Notes: generated from the letters alone by a model not told the origin. Numbered from the stretch's first letter, positions 48,247 to 58,360 are shown. The stretch is DNA of 64,000 nt from Parasedimentitalea marina (GCF_004006175.1 NZ_CP033219.1:3286001-3350000), one strand, 5' to 3'. Program-made: numbers and translations.

Positions 48247-49248
48247 ATGCTGCGTGTGATGAAACTGCTTCTGACTGGGGCCTTGTTGTGGTCGCTCTAT
48301 TGGTTTGCTGCGGGCTGGGGCCTGCGCAGTGGCATTGACAGCTGGTTTTCCGAACAGCAGCGCCAGGGCTGGCAGGCTGAATATTCTGAGCTAAGCGGCG
48401 GCGGTTATCCCAGCCACCATTCAACCCGGATCAACCAGCCAACCCTCGCGGATCCCGGCACCGGCACTGCCTGGAGAGCCGATTGGCTGGAAATCGAAAG
48501 TCCGGCGATCTGGCCTGGCCGTCAAACGCTGCAGTTTGCACCAACCCCGCAACGCCTGTCTTACTTTGATCAGACCGTAGTGATCGACGCTCAGGAGTTG
48601 CAAGCCCGGTTACATCTGGCTCCCGGACTGGCGCTGGGATTGGAAACAATGGCGCTTAGCAGTGGCAAGTGGCGCATCTCCGACGGCAGTGAGACAATGA
48701 TCAAAGCCGACACGATGCAGATGTCTATGAGTCAGACAGATAGTCCTGAGCGTTATCAGCTATTGGTCGCTGCAACGGGATTTTCCCCTGGCACCCAATT
48801 GCGTGAAATACTGTCCGCCAGCGATGCACTGCCGGACGATTTTGACACTCTGACGTTAGATATGGAGGTGACCTTTGACACAGCCTGGGACAGGACGGCA
48901 CTCGAACTGCGCCGCCCACAACCGCGCCAGATCACTTTGGCGCTGGCAGATGCCCATTGGGGCGAATTGCGCCTGAAAGCAACTGGCGCACTTGACGTCA
49001 ACGAAGCCGGGATCCCCACCGGGGAATTATCCCTGAAAATTGAAAATTGGCGCAAGATGCTGGTGATGGCCGATGGCGCAGGGGCGCTACCTGCCAAAGC
49101 CCTGGATGGGATTGAGCGGGTGTTGGCCCTGCTTGCAGGGCTTAGCGGCAATCCGCGCGATCTCGACACACAGCTAAGTTTCCGCAATGGTTACATTGCC
49201 CTGGGCCCAATCCCCCTAGGCGCCGCTCCTAGATTGATTCTGCGGTAA
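48247..49248 (+). CDS. DUF2125 family exported protein
   Basis: A 333-residue protein with an N-terminal membrane anchor or signal segment (LLLTGALLWSLYWFAAGWG), then a DUF2125 domain made of long beta strands, with a typical QWQAEYSELSGGGYPSHHST-like start (residues 40-58). DUF2125 resembles the repeated-strand lipid-transfer proteins of the AsmA kind, but no role is proven. The ATG at 48247 is chosen; the longer frame from 47953 overlaps the divergent cyclotransferase gene. Repeats follow its stop directly. Confidence 0.85.
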   Translation: MLRVMKLLLTGALLWSLYWFAAGWGLRSGIDSWFSEQQRQGWQAEYSELSGGGYPSHHSTRINQPTLADPGTGTAWRADWLEIESPAIWPGRQTLQFAPTPQRLSYFDQTVVIDAQELQARLHLAPGLALGLETMALSSGKWRISDGSETMIKADTMQMSMSQTDSPERYQLLVAATGFSPGTQLREILSASDALPDDFDTLTLDMEVTFDTAWDRTALELRRPQPRQITLALADAHWGELRLKATGALDVNEAGIPTGELSLKIENWRKMLVMADGAGALPAKALDGIERVLALLAGLSGNPRDLDTQLSFRNGYIALGPIPLGAAPRLILR

Positions 49249-49252
49249 CAAG

Positions 49253-49323
49253 CCCTCCCGCCCGTCGTTCGGCATCTCCGATGCCAGCCTCCCGTTGGGC
49301 GTGGCGCCGCTACGCGGCGCACA
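49253..49323. repeat. REP-like palindromic repeat, copy 2 (inverted)
   Basis: Reads CTCCCGCCCGTCGTT, then hairpin GGCATC-TCC-GATGCC, then CTCCCGTTGGGCGTGGCG and CGCTACGCGGCG. It is the reverse complement of the right half of the 12653-12823 element, with a different but still paired hairpin. Confidence 0.7.
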
Positions 49324-49452
49324 GTGATCCTATCTCGGATCACTTGGAAGTTACTACAATACAATGTGCGAAATAGTCTTCCTAAACAGACATTTGCGTC
49401 TAATTTGGCAAACCCGACCCTCAATCGTTGTTCAAAATTGTTTTTCTGTTTG

Positions 49453-49535
49453 CGCCGTGCGCAGCACGGCGCCACGCCCGCGTCCATTTGGGGATCAGCG
49501 CAGCTGATCATCCAAATGGACGCGGGAGCCCTGCG
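49453..49535. repeat. REP-like palindromic repeat, copy 3, with long hairpin
   Basis: GCACGGCGCCACGCCC, then a near-perfect 50-nt hairpin built on CCCGCGTCCATTTGG and its complement with inner GATCAGC-GCA-GCTGATC, then GCGGGAGCC. It faces copy 2 across about 130 bp of AT-rich sequence (49324-49452) with no gene, and ends 10 bp before the extensin-family stop, where it could also act as terminator. Confidence 0.7.
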
Positions 49536-49544
49536 ATGTCGTAC

Positions 49545-50375
49545 TTACCGACAGTAAGGACCGCCGCGATGCTCAGCCGTATCCAAGTGGAAATGATCGC
49601 GGTGATGCCTATCGGCTTCGGGGCCCAAGACTGTTCCAAAGGGGCCACACGCCGCTGACCAGGCCTTACGCAACCGTTTAGAAAACTCTTTGGCGCTCCA
49701 CCCCTGAGCGACAGTGACCAACTCGCCATTGGCCAAAGTAAAGCCCGAAATGTCGATCGCCTTGCCTTTGCCGTGTTCGGATATCCTGGCGCCCGGTTGG
49801 TTGTTGCGAGTGCGACAGGCGTAATGTGCAGCGACGCGCAGGCTTACCACCTGGTTTCTGCGGCGAAAGGCCGGTTGCAATCCTTTTTCCACCCAAATGT
49901 TCAGCGCCTGCGCTGTCTCACATGTCATCACCGCTGGCTGGCTGAGCGTTACCCCGGCCACCGAGCGCACCCGCACAGCATTTTGCGCACCACAGCCACT
50001 CTGTTTCGCAGGCACCGTGCCGACCTTATCACCTTGAATACTAATGTCGCCGCAGACCGACCCCTTACGCAGTCGCCGACGCTTGAACAGCGCCTGTTCA
50101 ACCACACTATCGGGTCGCAGGGTCGGTCGCAGCGATTGGATAGGCCCCAAAGCCGGCAGATCCGCTGGCCGTGCGGCAGCACTCAGGATCTGGTCAGACA
50201 CCGGCCGCAGCTTCGGTCGCACCTGGGGGTTGGCTGTCACTGGAACAGTCAATACAGCAAGCTGAACCTTTGCAGCGGGTCGTGACGCTGGGCGCAAAGA
50301 AGTTTCCGGCGCGGCGATACCCATCGATGCACCACCCACAATTGACAGAGCAGCTATCCAACATCGTGTGATCAT
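49545..50375 (-). CDS. Extensin-family (M15-like fold) periplasmic protein
   Basis: A 276-residue protein with a signal peptide (CWIAALSIVGGASMGIAAP) and a low-complexity Arg/Pro linker to about residue 95. The C-terminal extensin-like domain contains VRSVAGVTLSQPAVMTCETA and ends with the metal-site-like motifs RISEHGKGKAIDISGF and RHHRDHFHLD, the zinc pattern of M15 D-Ala-D-Ala peptidases. It may trim peptidoglycan; activity is unproven. The start overlaps the tyrC stop by 4 bp, so it is third in a hisC-tyrC unit. Confidence 0.87.
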   Translation of the reverse strand: MITRCWIAALSIVGGASMGIAAPETSLRPASRPAAKVQLAVLTVPVTANPQVRPKLRPVSDQILSAAARPADLPALGPIQSLRPTLRPDSVVEQALFKRRRLRKGSVCGDISIQGDKVGTVPAKQSGCGAQNAVRVRSVAGVTLSQPAVMTCETAQALNIWVEKGLQPAFRRRNQVVSLRVAAHYACRTRNNQPGARISEHGKGKAIDISGFTLANGELVTVAQGWSAKEFSKRLRKAWSAACGPFGTVLGPEADRHHRDHFHLDTAEHRGGPYCR

Positions 50376-51316
50376 TTTTCCGTCCCGATTGTCTTTGCCG
50401 CAGATTGCCCGCGACCAAAATCCGGCGCGTCAGTGTCCTGTCCTGCCTCGATGATACCACGGCGGATGGCGCGCGTGTGAGTGAAATAGTCGTGCAGATG
50501 CTCGCCATCCCCTGTCCGGATCGCGCGCTGCAGCGCAAACAGCTCTTCGGTGAACCGCCCTAGGATTTCCAGCGTTGCCTCTTTGTTGCTGAGGAAAACA
50601 TCGCGCCACATGGTCGGGTCCGAGGCTGCAATGCGGGTGAAATCGCGAAAACCAGCGGCCGAGTATTTGATCACTTCGCTATCAGTCACCCGGCGCAGGT
50701 CGTCGGCAACGCCCACCATTGTATAGGCAATCAAGTGCGGTGTGTGGCTGGTGACGGCCAATACCAAGTCATGGTGATCGGCCTCCATCTCGTCCACATT
50801 GGCCCCAATGCCTTCCCACAGTGCCCGCAATCTGGCGACGGCCTCCGGGTCCGAGCCTTCAACGGGAACCAACAGGCACCAGCGGTTGTCATAGAGCTCG
50901 GCAAAGCCGGATTCCGGGCCGGAATGCTCGGTCCCGGCCAGGGGGTGAGCGGGCACAAAATGGACACCCTTGGGGATATGCGGCAGGACCGCCTCGATCA
51001 CATTGCGTTTGACAGACCCCACATCCGACACCGTTGCGCCGGGCTTCAAGGCCGAGGCAATGTCCTGCATCACAGGCCCCATGGCCCCGACCGGCACACA
51101 AAGCACAACCAGATCAGCACCCTCAACCGCCTCAACAGCACTGTCACAGATCCGGTCGCATAAGCCGATTTCGCGGGCCTTATTACGGGTCTCGGGCGAG
51201 CGGGCATAACCGGTCACTTCGCCCGCCAACCCAGAGCGCTTGATCGCCCAAAACATCGACGAGGCAATCAGCCCCAGCCCAATCAGGGCAATGCGGTCAT
51301 ATATTGGCTGGCTCAT
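50372..51316 (-). CDS. tyrC: Prephenate / arogenate dehydrogenase
   Basis: A 314-residue NAD(P)-dependent dehydrogenase of tyrosine synthesis. The dinucleotide motif is IGLGLIASS at 12-20, followed by [13 protein letters not shown] and [14 protein letters not shown] near 125, with the substrate-binding His. It lacks fused chorismate mutase or ACT domains. It overlaps hisC by 4 bp and the extensin gene by 4 bp. Substrate preference between prephenate and arogenate is not readable. Confidence 0.94.
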   Translation of the reverse strand: MSQPIYDRIALIGLGLIASSMFWAIKRSGLAGEVTGYARSPETRNKAREIGLCDRICDSAVEAVEGADLVVLCVPVGAMGPVMQDIASALKPGATVSDVGSVKRNVIEAVLPHIPKGVHFVPAHPLAGTEHSGPESGFAELYDNRWCLLVPVEGSDPEAVARLRALWEGIGANVDEMEADHHDLVLAVTSHTPHLIAYTMVGVADDLRRVTDSEVIKYSAAGFRDFTRIAASDPTMWRDVFLSNKEATLEILGRFTEELFALQRAIRTGDGEHLHDYFTHTRAIRRGIIEAGQDTDAPDFGRGQSAAKTIGTEK

Positions 51317-52398
51317 GTGGCACCATTCTTGAAATCTTTCACAGCCTGCGCCAAGCGGCGGCAGGATGTCTCATCTCCGATTGTAATCCGTAGCGCCTCG
51401 GGCAGATTATAGCCTGCCACCCGGCGCACGATCAGGCCTTGTTTTTGCAAATACAAATCACAGGCCTCGGCCTCGGTCTGACTGCCAAAGCGGGCCAGAA
51501 TAAAGTTTGTGCAGGAGATATCCGAGCTCACCCCAACCTCAGCCAGCGCATCGGCCAGCCAGGCGCGCCACTTAGTGTTTTCGGCGCGGCAACTGGTGAC
51601 ATAGTCCAGATCGCGAATTGCCGCCTCAGCCCCAGCCAGCGCTACAGAGGATACGTTGAAGGGTCCGCGGACCCGGTTCAGCACATCGATTACAGATGCA
51701 GGACCATAGCCCCAGCCGATCCTTGCTCCGCCCAAACCGTACAGTTTGGAAAACGTGCGGGTCATAATTATGTTAGAGCGCGCATCGATCACGGCAGCCC
51801 CTGCGTCAAAGCCATCGACATATTCCGCGTAGGCACCGTCCAACACCAGCAACGTGCCTTTTGGCAGGCCGTCGGCCAGCCGGGCTACCTCACCCTCGGA
51901 GATCATGGTGCCAGTCGGGTTGTTTGGATTGGCAATGAACACAAGCTTGGTGCGATCGGTGCAGCCTTCCAGTAGAGCATCCACATCCGTCACCCTTTCG
52001 CGTTCGCGGACCTCAACCGGGGTCGCACCCGCCGCTAGTGCGCTGATGCGATACATCGAAAACCCGTGTTCAGTATACAGAACCTCGTCGCCTGGACCGG
52101 CATAGCACTGGCACAGAAACGCAATAATCTCGTCGCTACCGGCGCCACAGATGATCTGCTCGGGGTTTAACCCATGAACCTCGCCAATCGCGCCGCGCAA
52201 ACCAGCGTGATCCGAGCTGGGATAGCGGTGCACCCCTGCTGCCGCTGCCTGCATCGCTTCAATCGCACGTGGACTGGCGCCAAGGGGGTTTTCATTGGAG
52301 GACATCTTCACCACATTGCTGACCCCGGCCACATGGGCTGCACCACTTTGATAGAGTGTGATGTCCATAATACCGGGCTGCGGTGTGATCTTGTTCAT
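51313..52398 (-). CDS. hisC: Histidinol-phosphate aminotransferase
   Basis: A 361-residue fold-type I PLP aminotransferase. [17 protein letters not shown] near residue 33, the PLP lysine in [17 protein letters not shown] near 215, and a C-terminal RITIGDE are the HisC signature. It acts in histidine synthesis and, paired here with tyrC, probably also as the aromatic aminotransferase; this pairing is common in alphaproteobacteria. First gene of hisC-tyrC-extensin. Confidence 0.95.
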   Translation of the reverse strand: MNKITPQPGIMDITLYQSGAAHVAGVSNVVKMSSNENPLGASPRAIEAMQAAAAGVHRYPSSDHAGLRGAIGEVHGLNPEQIICGAGSDEIIAFLCQCYAGPGDEVLYTEHGFSMYRISALAAGATPVEVRERERVTDVDALLEGCTDRTKLVFIANPNNPTGTMISEGEVARLADGLPKGTLLVLDGAYAEYVDGFDAGAAVIDARSNIIMTRTFSKLYGLGGARIGWGYGPASVIDVLNRVRGPFNVSSVALAGAEAAIRDLDYVTSCRAENTKWRAWLADALAEVGVSSDISCTNFILARFGSQTEAEACDLYLQKQGLIVRRVAGYNLPEALRITIGDETSCRRLAQAVKDFKNGAT

Positions 52399-52516
52399 GT
52401 CTCGGGCTCCTTATCAGAGACCCTAATAGCCGCCTCCGCCAAATTGGGGAAGCGGCAAGATCACGGCAAACCTGAAAACGCGAATTTTTGCGTGTCGAGG
52501 GCAGCCCGGCAAAGGG

Positions 52517-53941
52517 TTAAGCGGCGCGGGCTTTGAACCGGGCAGTGCTTTCGTCGACAGCATATTGGGCCGCTAGGGTTTCGGCGGTCCGGGACAACTC
52601 ATTCACACTGTCGATGATGTATTGCGCGGTCTTGTCGCTCATCAAATACGAGAAGTTCAACCGCACCCACCCCGGTTTACTCATCTCTTCGCCGGCCTCG
52701 AGGTCGGCAAACAGCTGCTGTGAGGTTTCCTGGTCAATCCCCAGCAGTCGATGCGCATAAGGTCCCGCACAGGCACACCCGCCACGGGCCTGAATACCGT
52801 AGATGTCACTGAGCATCCGGGTGAACAATTGCTGATGGATCGGTGCGCCGGAACGGCCGGTGACCAGAAAGGAAAAGATCGGCAACCGGTCTGCTGTGGC
52901 GTGACCCAGCAGTGCCAGATGGGGGTTTTTGGCCCAGCCCGCGCGGGCCATTTCAGTAAACCGCGCCTCTTTGGCGGCAATCTCAGCCTCGCCCACCGCC
53001 TCTTTCACCAGAAACACCAATGCGGCGCGAATATCACCTATCACATTCGGTGTACCGGCCTCTTCGCGCGCGGCCAGATCGTCGCTGTAATCATGCTGCC
53101 AAGGTGAGACAAAGCTGACAGTGCCGCCGCCCGGCCACGAGGGGCACTTGCGGCGCACAATCTGGCTGTTGACGATTAACACACCAGAGGACCCAGGCCC
53201 GCCGGGGAATTTATGGGGTGAGACCACAACCGCATCTTTGCGCGCTGCGCCATTGCCACCCATATCGATGGGAAGATAAGGCGCGCCGCCAGCGTAGTCC
53301 CAGATCGCAAATGCGTCATGCGCATGCAACAGGCGGCTGATCGGATCCGGGTCTGTCAAAATTCCGGTCACGTTCGAGGCCGCCGAGAAGCTGCCGATTT
53401 TCAGGTCGCTGTGGGCATGATCAGTCAGTGCCTGATGCAAAGCCGCCATATCAACACCGCCACCGTCGGCTTCGGGGATTTCGACCACCTTGGCCTTGCT
53501 TTCACGCCAGGGCAGGATGTTGGAGTGATGCTCATAGGGTCCGATGAAGACAACTGGCTGATCTGCGTCCTCAATCCCCAAAAGACTGACCAAGCGGTTC
53601 AGCCCGGCCGTGGCCCCAGAGCCCGCAAAAATCACCGCGTCGTCCTGCATTGCTCCCGTCACACGGGCGATCTCGGCGCGGGCCTGACGACGCATCCGGG
53701 TGACATAAGACCCACAATAAGAGGCTTCGGTGTGGGAATTGGCATAGAAGGGTAACACCTGTGAGGTCACAAACTCTTCGACCTGGCGCAGCGCCCGTCC
53801 TGAAGCCACATAGTCGGCATAGACCAGCGGCACATCCCCGTTCAGTCCGGGGATCATCACCCCGTCACCAATCACCCCTGCCTGCAGGCTGCCATCACGA
53901 GCTGCATTTTGGATATTTTTTTTGAAATCTGCGAGGGTCAT
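52517..53941 (-). CDS. Class V PLP enzyme (cysteine desulfurase-like)
   Basis: A 474-residue fold-type I enzyme of the aminotransferase class V / SufS-like group. The PLP lysine lies in VVSPHKFPGGPGSSGVL near residue 245, ASNVTGILTDP marks the substrate loop, and ARGGCACAGPYAHRL supplies a Cys where desulfurases carry the active Cys, although in a different neighbourhood. It lacks Suf or Isc neighbours. A divergent Lrp/AsnC gene 103 bp away probably regulates it, suggesting amino-acid breakdown. The substrate is unknown. Confidence 0.82.
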   Translation of the reverse strand: MTLADFKKNIQNAARDGSLQAGVIGDGVMIPGLNGDVPLVYADYVASGRALRQVEEFVTSQVLPFYANSHTEASYCGSYVTRMRRQARAEIARVTGAMQDDAVIFAGSGATAGLNRLVSLLGIEDADQPVVFIGPYEHHSNILPWRESKAKVVEIPEADGGGVDMAALHQALTDHAHSDLKIGSFSAASNVTGILTDPDPISRLLHAHDAFAIWDYAGGAPYLPIDMGGNGAARKDAVVVSPHKFPGGPGSSGVLIVNSQIVRRKCPSWPGGGTVSFVSPWQHDYSDDLAAREEAGTPNVIGDIRAALVFLVKEAVGEAEIAAKEARFTEMARAGWAKNPHLALLGHATADRLPIFSFLVTGRSGAPIHQQLFTRMLSDIYGIQARGGCACAGPYAHRLLGIDQETSQQLFADLEAGEEMSKPGWVRLNFSYLMSDKTAQYIIDSVNELSRTAETLAAQYAVDESTARFKARAA

Positions 53942-54044
53942 TTGGGCGCTCCTATCTGTTGCGTTACAGAATGAACGAAAAGTCGCGAGAAAACTTCACC
54001 ATTTTCACAGTGGATTCGGGAATACTTGTGTCATATGATCGGGC

Positions 54045-54506
54045 ATGAGTAAAAACGCAGATCAAATTGACCGTGCCATTTTGCGCGCTCTTCAACGGGA
54101 TGGCAGCATGTCTCAGCGTGATCTGGCCGAGGTTGTCGGGCTGTCGCAGAATGCCTGTTGGCGGCGGTTGAAAGGGCTGAATGAATGCGGCTTGCTGATG
54201 GGCACAACCGCCCGCGTCGATCGTCGGCAATTGGGGCTGGATCTGGTGGTCTTTGTCATGCTGCGCACCCGGCATCATTCAGCCGAATGGTTGCAGACGT
54301 TTCGCAGACATGTGTTGACGATCCCCGAGGTGGTGGATTTTCACCGGATTGGTGGCGATTATGACTATCAGCTGAAAGTGGTGACTGAAGATATGACCGG
54401 CTATGACCGCGTCTATCAACGGCTGATTGACGGTATCGAACTCGACAGTGTTACCTCATATTTTGCAATGGAGACCATTGCCGAGGGGCGGCCCCTACCC
54501 TTGTAA
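54045..54506 (+). CDS. Lrp/AsnC family transcriptional regulator
   Basis: A 153-residue Lrp-type regulator. Helix-turn-helix in residues 5-55 (RAILRALQRDGSMSQRDLAE, then LSQNACWRRLKGL), then a RAM domain with HRIGGDYDYQLKV. It diverges from the class V PLP gene and is its likely regulator, a standard arrangement for Lrp paralogues that control amino-acid catabolism. A dispersed repeat begins 19 bp after its stop. Confidence 0.93.
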   Translation: MSKNADQIDRAILRALQRDGSMSQRDLAEVVGLSQNACWRRLKGLNECGLLMGTTARVDRRQLGLDLVVFVMLRTRHHSAEWLQTFRRHVLTIPEVVDFHRIGGDYDYQLKVVTEDMTGYDRVYQRLIDGIELDSVTSYFAMETIAEGRPLPL

Positions 54507-54525
54507 CAGTGGTCGTGGGGAACGC

Positions 54526-54575
54526 CGGGGGCCAGCCCCCGGACCCCCGGGATATTTTTGGCCAGATGAAGAGCG
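54526..54575. repeat. Dispersed CCCCCGGGATATTTT repeat, copy 2
   Basis: GGGGGCCAGCCCCC, ACCCCCGGGATATTTT, GGCCAGATGAAG: almost identical over 50 bp to 30343-30392. It lies between the convergent Lrp and secreted-protein genes and its hairpin may help end transcription. Confidence 0.75.
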
Positions 54576-54600
54576 GAGCGGTGGGCCCCTGTCGGTAGAC

Positions 54601-55170
54601 TTAGTGGCCGAAGGCCGCATTGGACATCCATGTCACGCGGCTGCCCTTTGCACCACTACGCATATGTAGGCAGGCGGTTTTATTGCGCTGGAAGTACAGG
54701 ATATGCAAAGGATACCAGCCGGCCTTAGGGACCTCGACCTCGGTTGCAAAGGTTTCCTGGCAAGTTTGGCGCCCGTCAAACCTGCCCACCAGCTGGCCTC
54801 CGACTGTGGCCTCAACGCCGTCATTGGTTAGAAAATCAATCACATAGATACCTGGCGCGTCAAAGCGGACATAGCCGCGGATGTCAGCGGCGACCCGTTC
54901 AGCGCGTTCCGCTGTCAGGATTTTCTCGCCAATATCGGTCACGCGGTAGTCCAATCCCGACAGCAAAGGTCCAGGCTTGCCCATACTACGGATAGAATTG
55001 GCGGCCTGGTGCAGGGACTTGACATCACTTGGGTAAGCGTAGGTCACAGTCAAGCCAGGTTTGACCCGCGGCTGCGGATTGGCTGGTGTTAGTTTAAGTG
55101 GTGCCGCAGTCGCCACACTGGCGCCCAGAAAAACGGCCAGCGCGAACACCGCTGTGATAATCTTCCTCAT
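54601..55170 (-). CDS. Secreted PA14-like protein, unknown function
   Basis: A 189-residue protein with a signal peptide (MRKIITAVFALAVFLGASVA, cleavage after TAA). The mature part resembles the PA14 beta-barrel: AERVAADIRGYVRFDAPGIY, then GVEATVGGQLVGRFDGRQ, then AGWYPLHILYFQRNKTACLH, in which ligand-shaped receptors show PA14 similarity. Two Cys may form a disulfide. Function is unknown; sugar binding is one possibility. It stands alone. Confidence 0.65.
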   Translation of the reverse strand: MRKIITAVFALAVFLGASVATAAPLKLTPANPQPRVKPGLTVTYAYPSDVKSLHQAANSIRSMGKPGPLLSGLDYRVTDIGEKILTAERAERVAADIRGYVRFDAPGIYVIDFLTNDGVEATVGGQLVGRFDGRQTCQETFATEVEVPKAGWYPLHILYFQRNKTACLHMRSGAKGSRVTWMSNAAFGH

Positions 55171-55289
55171 AGTATTCTCCCAATATTGCCCCCGACACTC
55201 CCCCGCGCCGATAAGTCAAGACGAGCTTAACACGTCAACGGCCAAGGAAAACCAATTTCATGCCGCTGGTGATCTTGGGTACGCGCAAC

Positions 55290-55323
55290 AAAAAAGGCCG
55301 CACCCGGTGGGCACGACCTTTTG
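55290..55323 (-). terminator. Rho-independent terminator of rpsD
   Basis: Minus-strand hairpin with stem AAAAGGTCGTGCCC against GGGTGCGGCCTTTT (two wobble pairs), 3-nt loop and a T run, about 40 bp after the rpsD stop. Confidence 0.82.
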
Positions 55324-55359
55324 ATCTTGGATCTGCAGACCCCTTGCGGGGCAGCAAAT

Positions 55360-55980
55360 TTAGTTCTTGGCGTAGAATTCCACAACCAGGTTTGGTTCCA
55401 TGACAACCGGGTACGGCACATCGCCCAAAGCTGGGGTGCGCACGAAAGTGGCTGTGAACTTGGAGTGGTCGGTATCGAGATAGTCTGGAACGTCACGCTC
55501 GGGCAGCTGAGTGGCTTCCAGCAGAGCAGCCATTTGCTTGGACTTTTCGCGAACCTCGATCACGTCGCCTTCTTTGACACGGTACGAAGGAATGTTGACG
55601 CGCTTGCCGTTGACCAGGACGTGGCCGTGGTTGACGAACTGACGAGCAGCAAAAACTGTTGCAACGAACTTGGCGCGGTAAACTACTGCGTCCAGGCGGC
55701 GCTCCAGCAGACCAATCAGGTTTTCACCTGTATCGCCTTTAACACGCTCAGCTTCGCCGTAGATGCGGCGGAACTGCTTTTCGGTCAGGTCGCCGTAATA
55801 GCCTTTAAGCTTTTGCTTGGCGCGCAACTGGATACCGAAGTCAGAAATTTTGCCCTTGCGGCGCTGACCGTGCTGGCCGGGGCCATATTCACGACGATTG
55901 ACTGGGGACTTAGGACGACCCCAGATGTTTTCGCCCATGCGGCGGTCAATTTTGTATTTGGCAGCTGTACGTTTAGTCAC
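55360..55980 (-). CDS. rpsD: 30S ribosomal protein S4
   Basis: A 206-residue primary 16S rRNA-binding protein. The GTG at 55980 gives the conserved N-terminus [20 protein letters not shown]; the frame upstream of it is not coding. The S4 domain is at about residues 95-160 ([38 protein letters not shown]). It stands alone with its own terminator, as is common in alphaproteobacteria. Confidence 0.98.
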   Translation of the reverse strand: MTKRTAAKYKIDRRMGENIWGRPKSPVNRREYGPGQHGQRRKGKISDFGIQLRAKQKLKGYYGDLTEKQFRRIYGEAERVKGDTGENLIGLLERRLDAVVYRAKFVATVFAARQFVNHGHVLVNGKRVNIPSYRVKEGDVIEVREKSKQMAALLEATQLPERDVPDYLDTDHSKFTATFVRTPALGDVPYPVVMEPNLVVEFYAKN

Positions 55981-56188
55981 GGCTGATATCCTTCGTATAA
56001 ATCGTGGCCCGGAATGGGCCACTATGAAGGGCGTTGTCCTCTTGCCTGAAATCCGAAGATCCCGGACATGACAGGAATCCCCTTGCGGGGCCCACCAACA
56101 CCAATAGAGCGGCGCTTATATGAGGCTGGGGCGCAGAGTCAACAGGGCGCCCCAGCCAATTTTACGAGGTCTGAGGTAATTCTGAAAA

Positions 56189-57250
56189 TTAAGCGGCCTG
56201 ATGCGCCAAAATAGCAGCCTCGGGTGCGCTGAGATTGCGGCGGGCGTAGCCCCCATAAGATAGCGGGTCACGGTCCAGACCCGGCAACAACTGCAACAAA
56301 CGCAGCCGGTCACTGTCGTCCAATGCAGACAATGCGGCATTGGCGGGATGGAAGCTTTCGGTTTCGACGCCGTTGGCCCACAGCACCTGATGATCACTGA
56401 GCAAGAGATGCACATAGGTGACCTCGCGCACTGCCAGATCCGTGACAATGGTCGAACCATTGACCAGGTCACGCGCCGCCACCAGAACTTCGGGTGTATT
56501 GAAAAGGGCCTGCGCCGCAGGTCCGCGCACCAACATACGATGCTCGGGCGAGACCAGCAGTTCTTCTTCGGGGCGGTCAATACCCAGAGCGCCGGCTTTG
56601 ATGCGGACCGGCCGCAGTTTGGGCATCACGAACAATCGTGCACCACTCATCCGGCGCGCGCCAATCCACAGGACCTCTTGGGCGCCGTTGTCGCGGGTTT
56701 GCACCCAATCCCCCTCACGCAGGCGTTCGACGAGACGCGGACCTTCGGGGGTGGCAATACGGGTACCGGGAGTGAAACAAATGACACCGCCGTCTGACGG
56801 CTGATCCGGCGCCGCAATTGAACCAAGCGAGTGGTGCACCACCCACAGATCAGTATTGCGCGGTGGCAATTCGTCGACAAACATCAGCAGCGGTCGCTGA
56901 GACGGGCCAACTTCGATCAAGGTGACAGTGTAACTTTGCACGCCATTGGTGACCACGAAACTACTGTCCAGCAGTGGATCGTCCACTTCGACCGCATCAA
57001 TATCAGTTCTGCATTGCACGGCAGCCCCAACAAGACGGCGCACAGATCGCGCTGCGCGACGCCGAAGGTCTGCTTCACCTTTTGCCATGTCCAGCCGCAA
57101 CAGATTCGATGGTCCATCTACGCGCACAGCTTCGCCGTGCCACGACCATGCCGCCCCCACATCAAGGGTATCAATAGGGGCGGTCGAAAGACCATCCACA
57201 TCTGTTTGTGACCAGGAGATGACAAACGTGCCTTTGAAGCCCGTTTTCAT
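56189..57250 (-). CDS. Hint-domain protein
   Basis: A 353-residue protein. The C-terminal 185 residues form a Hedgehog/intein (Hint) domain: the presumed nucleophile Cys in VICFTPGTRIATPEG, then RLREGDWVQT and the block-F-like LLLSDHQVLWANGVETES. The N-terminal 165 residues are a less conserved domain. Proteins of this layout are very frequent in Rhodobacteraceae and their role is unknown; autoprocessing has been proposed for Hint domains, but the terminal Asn/His residues of inteins are not obvious here. Confidence 0.85.
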   Translation of the reverse strand: MKTGFKGTFVISWSQTDVDGLSTAPIDTLDVGAAWSWHGEAVRVDGPSNLLRLDMAKGEADLRRRAARSVRRLVGAAVQCRTDIDAVEVDDPLLDSSFVVTNGVQSYTVTLIEVGPSQRPLLMFVDELPPRNTDLWVVHHSLGSIAAPDQPSDGGVICFTPGTRIATPEGPRLVERLREGDWVQTRDNGAQEVLWIGARRMSGARLFVMPKLRPVRIKAGALGIDRPEEELLVSPEHRMLVRGPAAQALFNTPEVLVAARDLVNGSTIVTDLAVREVTYVHLLLSDHQVLWANGVETESFHPANAALSALDDSDRLRLLQLLPGLDRDPLSYGGYARRNLSAPEAAILAHQAA

Positions 57251-57349
57251 TTGCCTGTATGCCTGCTCTTATTTTTTTATTAAGGAATCGTTAACACAGG
57301 CTGCTTCATCCGCAAAGATTAAAGTTTAACAGCATATTACAGCGTGTTC

Positions 57350-58327
57350 TTAAAACCTCAATTTTAGTCGAAGAGACCCTGTCACCTGGCCTTCACTCTG
57401 CCCAGAGAATTCCTTCCCAAGGTATGTAAGTCCATAAAAAGCTGAGGCCTTTTCGCCCTGCCAGTGCACCCCGACCCGTGCGCGATCCCGATGACTGGTC
57501 AATTCATAACCACGATCGTCAGGCAAGTAGACCGAGTCGGCGACATAGGCAATATCACCGCCAATCGTGAAGCTATAGCCCGGCGCCGAATCGTAAACGG
57601 CCCGGTAGCGCTGACCAGTTACAGGATCGCGAACCAGCAGTTCCCCGCGGCCGACCAGTCCAACGTTAACATCCGCTCCTATCCGCACCAAAGTCTCGTC
57701 GCCTGCCCGCGCCTCGACAAACGGGCGAAGGGATGCGGCCCCGGAAAAATCAATCACCTGCCCTGTTTCAAACACCAGCGTCGGGCGGATTTTGTCCGGA
57801 ATTTGCTGTGCAAGCATGGCATCCGACGGACGTGGAGCCCCCAAAGCCCCGTGCAGTGCATCCTGCAAACTGTCCAAACGTGTCTGTGGGCCGATGAACA
57901 CAAGATCAGCCCCGAGGGCAAATTCAGTCTCATCGCGTTGCATGTGACTGTGCAACCCAAAGGACAAAGCCCCGGCCCAGGGACGATCGCTGGCATTTAG
58001 CGTCGTCAGATCCTCTGGTGCAATGATCTGCCCCTGCATACGGAATTCCCAAAGCTCTCCGAACCGTACAGGGGCAGAGCCGTTCCAGCCGTAGCCGAAA
58101 ATGCGTGATGCGGAAATTGAGCCGGTGCGCCAGCGATCCTTGCCATCACCAATCAGGTCATTGGACGTCAGGCGACCATAGCCAATTTGAAAGCGCGTGC
58201 TGACCTTTGATGGCGACGAATACTCGGTCTCTTCCTGCACCACTTCGGGCGCGCCCGCGACCTGCGCCTGCGTAACACCAGAAACCAAAAGCACATTGGC
58301 CAAGGCCACCACAATCATCCGAAACAT
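57350..58327 (-). CDS. LpxR-like lipid A 3'-O-deacylase family protein
   Basis: A 325-residue outer-membrane beta-barrel protein with a signal peptide (MFRMIVVALANVLLVSGVTQ). It matches the LpxR family: TSNDLIGDGKDRWRTGSIS near residue 55 holds the Asn-Asp pair and the calcium-site region, and ASDRPWAGALSFGLHSH near 113 is the second hallmark with the catalytic His candidate. It ends in a barrel C-terminus (SLRLKLRF, terminal Phe). LpxR removes the 3'-linked acyl chains of lipid A. A perfect palindrome 34 bp upstream may control it. Confidence 0.82.
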   Translation of the reverse strand: MFRMIVVALANVLLVSGVTQAQVAGAPEVVQEETEYSSPSKVSTRFQIGYGRLTSNDLIGDGKDRWRTGSISASRIFGYGWNGSAPVRFGELWEFRMQGQIIAPEDLTTLNASDRPWAGALSFGLHSHMQRDETEFALGADLVFIGPQTRLDSLQDALHGALGAPRPSDAMLAQQIPDKIRPTLVFETGQVIDFSGAASLRPFVEARAGDETLVRIGADVNVGLVGRGELLVRDPVTGQRYRAVYDSAPGYSFTIGGDIAYVADSVYLPDDRGYELTSHRDRARVGVHWQGEKASAFYGLTYLGKEFSGQSEGQVTGSLRLKLRF

Positions 58328-58360
58328 AGTATTTTCCTGCTCAATGCCCTCAAGAGGCTT

